Source of the DNA: Poa pratensis
Lineage: Eukaryota > Streptophyta > Magnoliopsida > Poales > Poaceae
Assembly (NCBI GenBank): GCA_947311845.1
Contig: CAMZMU010000049.1
Coordinates: forward strand, 4,602,421 to 4,666,420
DNA length: 64,000 nt
Reading direction: 5' to 3'
A program made the translations under genes and the position numbers. A model generated the notes under the pieces. The model saw nothing but the letters and a program-made list of their open reading frames with translations. It searched no databases and was not told where the DNA came from. Every line of letters starts with the position of its first letter. Positions within the stretch are counted from its first letter, which is position 1. Positions 56,604 through 64,000 of the stretch are shown piece after piece.

Positions 56604-58020
56604 TTACATCCAGAACGCATGAGCATCAAAATAACTGTTGTATCTGGAAACACTGTATAAACGAGCAGGGCGCCGGGCCGTGAACACAGGCTCGCCGTCG
56701 CGCCCCCGCTCGACGCGGAAAGCGGACAGCCGGAGCAGGCACTCTTTCTCCTCGGCCAGCCACTCGTATTTGTACCGCAAGTATTCACCAATTTCGTCAA
56801 TGTCGACCAAGCTCTCCTCATACTTCTCCCGCAAACGTTTCTCCTCCTCCTTGTCCACCTCTGGCGGTAGCAGGCGCTCCACCAGACAGTACTCGCCGCC
56901 ACCTTCGCGCGGCGCCATGGGCACGAGCTTGGCATCGAGGTGCCTCCAGCCGTCGGCAATGTCCTCGTCGCGCCGGAACAGCTTCTCCACCCCAACCTAC
57001 CACTCCGTCGGGACGGACGTGACCTGGCCGACGCAGAGGCGCCCGTTCGTCACGCGATCCATGCGCCCGACGGCGTGGAGCCCGACCCACGCGTCCAGCC
57101 CGCCGTCGTAGTGGGCGTGGCCGTGGACCGGCATCTGCCACTCGCCGCGCCGCGTCCACTCGAGGCTCGCGGTGCTGAAGCAGAATGTGCCGGCGTCCAG
57201 CGGGCTACCGTCCCTGTCGTGCGTGGCTCCCACGGACACGACGATCTCGTGGTCGTCCTGCGCCGGCGCGTGCCCCGCGCACGCCGTGATGTAGTTCGCC
57301 CAAAACGGGGGCGTCAGAGGTTTCCCGCAGCTCCAGGACCACTGCGAGTAGTAGGACAGCGGCATCCATCCAGGTCGACCACCCACCGCCATCCACGACG
57401 GATTGTGGACTCAGGCAGTGCACGCTCCCGCCGCCGTTCCACGAGTACGACTTCCAGTCAGGCTCGGTCGCGGACTCGAGCATGTATAGCCTGCCCCCGA
57501 CGGCCACGGCTGCCTTGGGGCCTTCCTCCCTGAGGCCTCTTGGGAGGTGATGCGTGACCTCCATCGTCGCCGTCTCGGTGTCGTAGATGAGGAGCATGCG
57601 GAAGTCGCAGTGATCGCCCCAACAGCCGACGTTGCGGCTGGCGCCTACGGCGACGATGCTTCTGCCCACGCCGGCGAACTGCGCGCGCTCGCCGACCGTT
57701 GCGAGGGCCACGCGGTGGACAGGAGGCTGCGGCAGGCGGCGGTGCGCGCCGTCCAGATCGACGTCGTCTTGCTCGTCGCCGCTGAGGTCCAGCTTGTGGA
57801 TGCCGTAACCGGCCTCGTGGTCATCGAGCACCACGTACAGATGCCGCTTGGCCTCTGCGTGCAGATCGACACTGGAGTCGGATGCGTGTCCTCGTGAGCC
57901 GATCAAGTTGCTGCTGCCAAGAACGGCGGTCTGGTGGCTCGCACGGCGGCTGACAGGCCGGAGACGGAAGAGGAGGAGGGGGTGTGGCCGACTGAGGAGT
58001 GATCGCAACGCCCACGACAT
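56604..58020 (-). pseudogene. DUF1668 copy 3, longest surviving copy
   Basis: It starts at the ATG at 58,020 (MSWALRSLLSRPHPLLLFRL), the same start as copies 1 and 2. KRHLYVVLDDHEAGYGIHKL, VALATVGERAQFAGVGRSIV and VAVGGRLYMLESATEPDWKS read normally. Near 57,370 a 4-bp tandem repeat (GGATGGATG) shifts the frame; the shifted frame continues with PLSYYSQWSWSCGKPL. At 56,997-56,999 the codon after PTEW is TAG, where the paralogues have AAG. After the stop the frame is open through EKLFRRDEDIADGWRHLDAK and KRLREKYEESLVDIDEIGEY to the natural end AHAFWM. So it is complete in length but carries two lesions and probably yields only a truncated protein. Confidence 0.85.
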
Positions 58021-58719
58021 TGTGTGCCGGCCGCCGGCGGGAGATCGACTAGGGTTCGGAAAGCCGGCAGATGGATTGGTGCTCAATCGGGTGCAGTTGG
58101 TAAGTATTTAAGTGCACGCGATTTTCATCAAATCTCATGCGTCCATACCATCGCAACCTTCTGTGATTGGTCAATCATCATGATCCTAAACCAGGATAAA
58201 CGTTTATGAATGCTTCACCAAGACCGTGTGGCTATCTCAGCATCTTGAACAGTTTAAACTGTAACCTTTAGAGTAACTTTGGTTTATAGTGCAGAACAAC
58301 ACATAAGAAAAACAAATGCAAAGAAAGTCATGATAACTAGATTGGCTCGAGTAATGCACCACAAGTTCAGAAATTATCGTTTTAAAAGGCAAATTATTCT
58401 TGTTTGGGAATATGAGCAGCAGTTTCCTGCAATGACCAAAACCAACTGCAGCGCATAGGTTGATTCCAGTTCAACAAGGAACAAAGCCAGATTAGATACG
58501 TATCATTTCGTATGAACTGCGAGTTCGATCAAGAACCTGATGCATGGCATCAATCTCATAGGTTCCTTTCTCTCAAAAGCCTCAACAAATGGCGGGTCCT
58601 CTGGAAATAGGAGCTGTGGGATGGGGCATAGCCATGGCAGGGTGAATCACCTCCCCATATATCACCAGGCTTCTGGACAAAGTCTACTCCCACATCAAAC
58701 CCGATGACAAATAAAGGGC

Positions 58720-60122
58720 CAATCTTCAAAAACTGATAACTCAAGTCATCCCTCGGCTGAAGCTTATTCTGGAAGCAGCAGATGGCACTGAACATAAGGT
58801 ACTCTTTGAGAAATTGGTTGGTAAGCTCAAATCTGCTTTCCGTGAGACGGAAGACATCCTGGATGAAGTGGAGTACGTTCGTCACCATAACGGAAAAAAA
58901 TATATTGGCTGCTTTTTTCAGTTCCTGCCACTTCTTAATAATGATTTGGAGTTTCAGTTGCGGCCACTTTTAAAGAATGATATGGAGAAAAATATAAAAA
59001 TATATAGAAGGACTCGTTGAAGATGCACGGACAACTCTCTCAGTCGAAAATGAATTAGGTGTAGCTACTGCGAGGTCAAACCTGCCAAGAGGCAGTGGGA
59101 GTGCTGAACATGGACTAAATATACTACTGCTGAAAATAGGGAAAAGCAGGGTGCAAGTTCAACAGGAAGGGTAACTGGTCGAGATGATGTTCGTAACCTG
59201 ATAGTGGGGATGCTTAAAAATGATTGGCAATCCACGCTCAAAGGACATTTTTTTGTCTGTCATAGGCATTCATGGCATTCAAGGGTCTGGGAAGACAATA
59301 CTCGCACAATATATTTTGAAGTCAGAAGAAACAGAAGGATACTTTGACCTTGCTATGTGGATTCATGTTTCTAACAAATTCAACGTGGATAACATTTTCA
59401 GCGAGATGTTTGAGCAAGCTTGGAATAAAGATGATAAATGTCCAAGATTTAATAGCCTTGTTGTTTTCGAAAATAATTTGAAGAAGCTACTGACTGGTAA
59501 ACGATTCCTCTTGGTACTAGATGATATTTGGTGCAGTGAGAAAGTTAATGAACAGAAGAAGCTTCAACGGTTAATGGCGGCAAACAGACCAAACAGCCTC
59601 CAAGATCCTAGTGACAAGTCGACATAAAGATGCATTATCAGAACTAGGTCCAGAGATGAGAATAATTGAAAACTCCGTAATACCTGAGTTGGATGATGAA
59701 GTCTTTTTGGAATTGCTCATGCATAATGCATTTGGCAGTAGAGAGTGTTGCAGGTTACGAAACACTCTTGAAAATTGGTACTGAAATTGCACAAAAGCTA
59801 AGGAAATCGCCTCTATTAGCCAGCTTAGTGGGAGGAACGCTGTATAAAAACCATGATATTGACCATTGGAGATGTCTTGCAGAACAGAAAATGTTGGGAA
59901 AATGTATGGCGCCTCTTTGGTGGTGGCGTGGTGCTAACATCATCTTGGGAGACAAAAACCACTAAGCAACTAAATTCACAATTAGTTCTAGACACGCAAT
60001 CTCATTTACCCATCAATGATACATCTTCTGGAGATGAATCTAGACATCGGTTCAGAGCTAGGATAGTAAACAGATTTTTTCAGACTAAGCTACTATCTGC
60101 AGTGCGTTTTCAAGCAAACTAA
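58720..60122 (+). pseudogene. NLR (NB-ARC) disease-resistance gene relic
   Basis: Pieces in order: FEKLVGKLKSAFRETEDILD and EVEYVRHHN (about 58,810-58,890), like the Rx-type coiled-coil N-terminus; then IGIHGIQGSGKTILAQYIL (P-loop, 59,260), FDLAMWIHVSN (RNBS-A) and GKRFLLVLDDIW (kinase 2, 59,493). A frame change leads to VTSRHKDALSELG (RNBS-B) and a weak remainder. Stops and frameshifts separate them, and no LRR region follows. Intact NLRs are cytosolic immune receptors that bind ATP through the P-loop; this copy cannot encode one. Confidence 0.85.
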
Positions 60123-60596
60123 ATAACAGAGCACATGGTTGATGTTGAAGAAACTGGAGGTTCATTCCAAGATAATCCATTCACCCACTTACTAGAAAAA
60201 CATGGGCAAATTATCAAACTTACCGACAAAAGCCAGCAACAGTACGAGAAAACAAGCACCATTTCATCAAACCAGCTACTAAATACTGACATAATTCATC
60301 ATAAGTCCCATCTCGCCTCCAAATTGGTCATGTTTCCTCTTGATGAGAGAAGCATCCCTTAAGAAAATTCAACCACGTGTTGCCAATGTGCCGCATCACA
60401 TGGGTTCGCCCTATCTGCAAACCATAGATTTTTCAGTGTGGTCACAAAAAGAGATGACATGGCAGCATATAAATTGACAATAAAGTAGGCATAATCATAA
60501 CTAGGTGTAACATTCTGAGTTTAGACAACACTATAAAATTTGCTCAAACACATGTATTATGGCAAATTGAAACATTAAATATAACTTCCAATCTAG

Positions 60597-61830
60597 TTAA
60601 ACCTTCAATATATGGCTTTTTTCTACTGACCGATATTTTATTACTTCAAGAGTTGTTCCCAAATCACAAAAGAAAGGACATGCAGATATACCATGATGAT
60701 AATAAAAACTCATGTATGGAATTAAAGTATGAGAAACTTGTGTCTTCCAGATCTTCTTCCACTCTAGTGACTTGAGATTAATCTGGTAGGTGTCACGTTT
60801 CATGGCCATGAAAATGATATCACGGCCCTCCACGGATCCAACCAGTATATGTCTTTCCATGCGCAAAGGGAGAAGTTCCTCCAAATCAATTACTCTACAT
60901 CGGGCCCATGACCAAACTCCGTCGGAACCTATCTGTCTTGACCACAGATTGAGAGTTAACCAGCCCAGGTTTGCAAGCCCCAAACTTCCATCCTCCATCC
61001 CCATGAGAATAGTGCTAGAGGGATTGTCCTCCTCTACGATCGGCGCATCAAGCATTTAGAACACAAGTCATAATTGAGAATCCCCACGCTAAAACCATCG
61101 TCATACTCATACGAAAGCTTGAAGCAGAGTGCGTCTTGGACGAGGACAGGGGTCGTCACTAGCTGGATGAATGCATCAGGCCCAAGATGAAGACCAGAGG
61201 ACGGCTTGCTCCACCGACGAAGATGAGACTGAGAGTGAGGCTTGCTCCTCTCACCCATCTCTGGCAAGTAGCACTCGTATGCATATGCAATGTAACCAGC
61301 GGCATCCGTACCTAGACCGACGAAGACCACCCGTGAAGGGCCACCATGGCACGCGCGGTGGTCACACCCGTCGACGGCGCAGAGCACCGCGGCCCGAAGG
61401 TGCCGTAGCACCCGGGCGCAACCGGCTCCCTCCGGCGTCCCGTGATGGGGTCCAAAACAGCGAGCCCCTGGGGTGACACGTCGCTACGCCTAAGGAGAAG
61501 GCGGCCATGGCGGCAGTCCAACGGATCGTATGCAGAGTCGTACCACCTGTTCTCGGGGTCGGGGTCGCGCACGCGGAATTTGGTGGTGGAGACGAAGGGT
61601 GGCTCCCCACTGATGCGGGGATTGGAATAGAAGAAGCCGAGCATGGGGGAGCTCCATGGAAGTCGCTGTAGCGAGCGTGGAAGCGAGGGGCGGTGAGGCG
61701 GCCGAGCCAGAGCTTGCTGCCGAGGGAGGCGCGCACAAGCCGCTGGGGCTCGGTGCCGGCGGCAGCGGCAGCATGGTCAGTCGGCGGCGGCGGCGGCGAG
61801 GGTTTGGGAAATTTTGAGGAGCTGGGCGGG
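60597..61830 (-). pseudogene. F-box-associated protein relic (grass family)
   Basis: Read from the right: LVRASLGSKLWLGRLTAPRF and HARYSDFHGAP, the end of the F-box and linker; then in another frame MLGFFYSNPRISGEPPFVST and DPLDCRHGRLLL, and in a third HGGPSRVVFVGLGTDAAGYI and CFKLSYEYDDGFSVGILNYD. The last frame (61,055-60,597) has LGLANLGWLTLNLWSRQIGS and WARCRVIDLEELLPLRM and ends ILKV. Three or more frameshifts break it, and the start of the F-box is not clear. Intact members would form SCF ubiquitin-ligase adaptors with a beta-propeller-like substrate domain. Confidence 0.8.
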
Positions 61831-62009
61831 GAGGAAGGAAATACCGAGTGGTGAGTTGCCGACAGGTGGGACCGTACAGACAGTAAGAGGTAAGAGAAGA
61901 ACGCCAGCTCTGGACTGAACTGGTTTCTTGTAGAGACTACACCAAGTCTTGCAATGTCTAAAATCTGAATCCTGAGCATACTAAGTATATGAAAGACACG
62001 CAAAACAGC

Positions 62010-64000
62010 GAGCTCTCCGCGGCTCTGGTACTATTCATGCTAGTGTAGATGATACAATGTTGAACAGTACCGGGGTGGGCCCCACATGCCAGCCTCACGC
62101 CACTCCGGCATTTTCGAAAAACGCCAAGAAATTGCCCCGCGACCCACAATTTCACGAGCGGAAGGACTATAACGTAATTATAGAAAAACACAAGGACGTT
62201 TTTGCACAACCGTCCTCACAATCCCCTCTCTCTTCTCTCTCGCGCGGTGCCGAGCCTGCCGCCGACGCCTTTCCGCTCCTCTCCTGACGAATCGAACCCC
62301 GCACGGAGCTTCGCCGCCGCGCCCTCTCCATCTTCGCCGAGGATCGCTTGCCGCCGGAATCGGTAGCAGCTCTTCGAGGTTGTCCTCGGTAGCGGAACTC
62401 CAACGACCTCGATCTCTCGCTCCCGGCTAGGGTTTCACGAATTTCTCAAAGGATTTGGTGGAGAGCCGTGTGGGGTATTTATGGGCAAAGTTTCGTGGGC
62501 AGGGAACAAAGAAATCCCAACGAATCGAGAGATTGTTTAGGAGTTCAGTACGTACAGGAAAGAACTCGTGTTCTTCCTGGAGTCCTTCCGTAGCTAGGGG
62601 ATGACAAGGTGGGTCTTGGTCGTCAGGAAAAAAAACAGAAGAAAGATCAGAAAAAGATAAGAGAGGGATGCGGCTGGGCCAAAAGCGGCCCGTTTCGCTG
62701 ACGCAGTCTGGTCAGTTGGGCTGCGACTCAACTAGCTCAGCGAAAACGCTTTTTTTATTCAATTTGTTTTATTCTTTGTTTCATGTTTTCTTTATAACTT
62801 TTGATTTTGAACTTGGAACTAGGGCAAACCAATTTTAAATAATGTAAAAAATGTATGCAAATTTGTGGGGCAAAAAAAACTTTGCAACTATTGCATTCCA
62901 TACATGATTGATCAACTTAAGAATAATTACAAACAAATCTTTCAATTTGGTGAATATTTAGAGACAAACTAAATGCATTTCCTCCAATTATATAGAATTG
63001 AACTTAATAAATGCTCACATAATGCATTTTTACTACTTATGAAGTTAAATTAACTACTTATGGCAAAGTACGAACATATTTGAATATTCCAATTTGCTAA
63101 ATATTCGATCTACTCTAAACTATATAAAAAAGCTCAAGAAAAAAATGTGCTAATTATTTATGGCAGAATACAAACATACTAGACCATTCCAAATTAGTAA
63201 ATACTTAGACATAATTTAACTTAAATTTCTCTAATTATGTGGTTGAATTTAATAAACGCTCACATAATGCATTTTTCCTAATTCTAGCGCTAAATTAAAT
63301 ATCTATGACAAAATAAAACTATATTTGAACATTTAAATTTGGCAAATATTTTGAGACAATCTAAATGCATTTTCCCTAATTACATGGAGTTACTTATCTA
63401 TTTTCCCGATCACGCGTGAACAATACTGGTCTCTTATGAATAGTTTTTTTGTTTCTAATAGATTTCTCCCCGTTTTAGTTTTCCCCTATTGTTTATTTTT
63501 CCACATTCCTTTTACAAACATTGCACACAAATAGCAACTTCAAAATTATTTATTTATTTCCACTTTCTATTTATCCCCTACTATATTTTTTCCCCTTTTA
63601 CCTCCCTTATATATTTCTGTCGAGCCACCACCACCACAACATCTCCTAGTCGTGCTTGCCACCCTCAAGAGAAAGCGGGTGTCGCCGCTCTTGCTTGACC
63701 GCACCTCCTGTTGCGCCTCCCCATTCACAACGATGGCCTCCTCGACTCTGTTCCGTGTCGGCTAGGACCTCCACCTCAAGCGTTAAGCTCGGCCACGCCT
63801 CCTCTATTTTTCTCTGCATCCGCTCCGGGTCTGATGTAATGATGGTGGTGTGGTATTGCTACCACCGACGGGATGGCTGTGGTACTGCCACACAATTACT
63901 TATCTATAAACAACCCATATGCATACAAAAATACACGATCATCCACCTGATTTACGATACAATACCATCAACAACATACATTGCCAGTTAAAACAATCAA
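62010..64000. other. AT-rich terminal region with a degenerate repeat, no gene
   Basis: A GC-rich patch at 62,240-62,430 is followed by AT-rich sequence. Between about 62,940 and 63,395 phrases such as TAATAAACGCTCACATAATG, ATGCATTTTT and ATGGCAAAGTACGAACATAT recur two to three times with many changes, suggesting an old tandem repeat with a period of roughly 130-200 bases. The open frames at the right edge (63,489-63,991) match nothing I know. Confidence 0.4.

Noticed and set aside
58556..58888. A 110-codon minus-strand ORF
   Set aside because: It overlaps the start of the NLR relic and matches no family; a short gene scrap is possible but cannot be supported.

Overview
This is nuclear DNA from a grass, most likely a Triticeae genome (wheat, barley or Aegilops type). 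The evidence is spliced plant genes with GT-AG introns, many Stowaway MITEs with the CTCCCTCCGTTCC-type end, nested CACTA, Mutator, Harbinger, hAT, LINE, SINE and LTR elements, and families almost confined to grasses (DUF1618, DUF1668, F-box-associated). No prokaryotic features, CRISPR arrays or convincing tRNA/rRNA genes were seen. No system without precedent was found; the unusual content is unlabelled repeats and nested gene-carrying insertions.

Layout. 0-0.7 kb: 5' end of a FERONIA-type receptor kinase, minus strand, cut by the window edge. 4-30 kb: repeat-rich. Three diverged, same-orientation copies of a non-coding unit (about 4.9-14.0, 16.7-21.0 and 26.0-29.3 kb) have been filled with mobile elements: a SINE with perfect target duplications, a degenerate hAT transposase gene, a ~52-bp tandem array split by a solo LTR, a Mutator element with a gene-fragment-carrying CACTA nested in it, a Harbinger element with a decayed ORF, and a LINE-like retroposon. 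A GT77-type glycosyltransferase gene sits at 22.7-24.2 kb between units B and C.

30-46 kb is the most gene-like part: an 11-exon S-adenosylmethionine carrier gene (+), a 3-exon short-chain dehydrogenase gene (-), a deleted Harbinger element, an intact single-exon DUF1618 gene (-), and a divergent FtsH-like gene (+) whose zinc-protease motif is broken.

46-58 kb is a decayed DUF1668 cluster of four minus-strand copies in a duplicated two-gene arrangement. It is broken by a strictosidine-synthase-like fragment, a LINE, a Gypsy fragment, MITEs and a SINE. 58-62 kb holds an NLR resistance-gene relic (+) and an F-box-associated relic (-). The last 2 kb is AT-rich with no gene seen.

Only the SDR and DUF1618 genes read through without a break. 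The SAM carrier and GT77 genes are conserved in every exon but carry one-base losses, mostly in G or C runs, which look like either sequencing errors or very recent decay. The DUF1668, NLR, F-box, hAT and strictosidine copies carry other lesions (insertions, stops, deletions) and look like true pseudogenes. The genes are unrelated in function and each is its own transcription unit.
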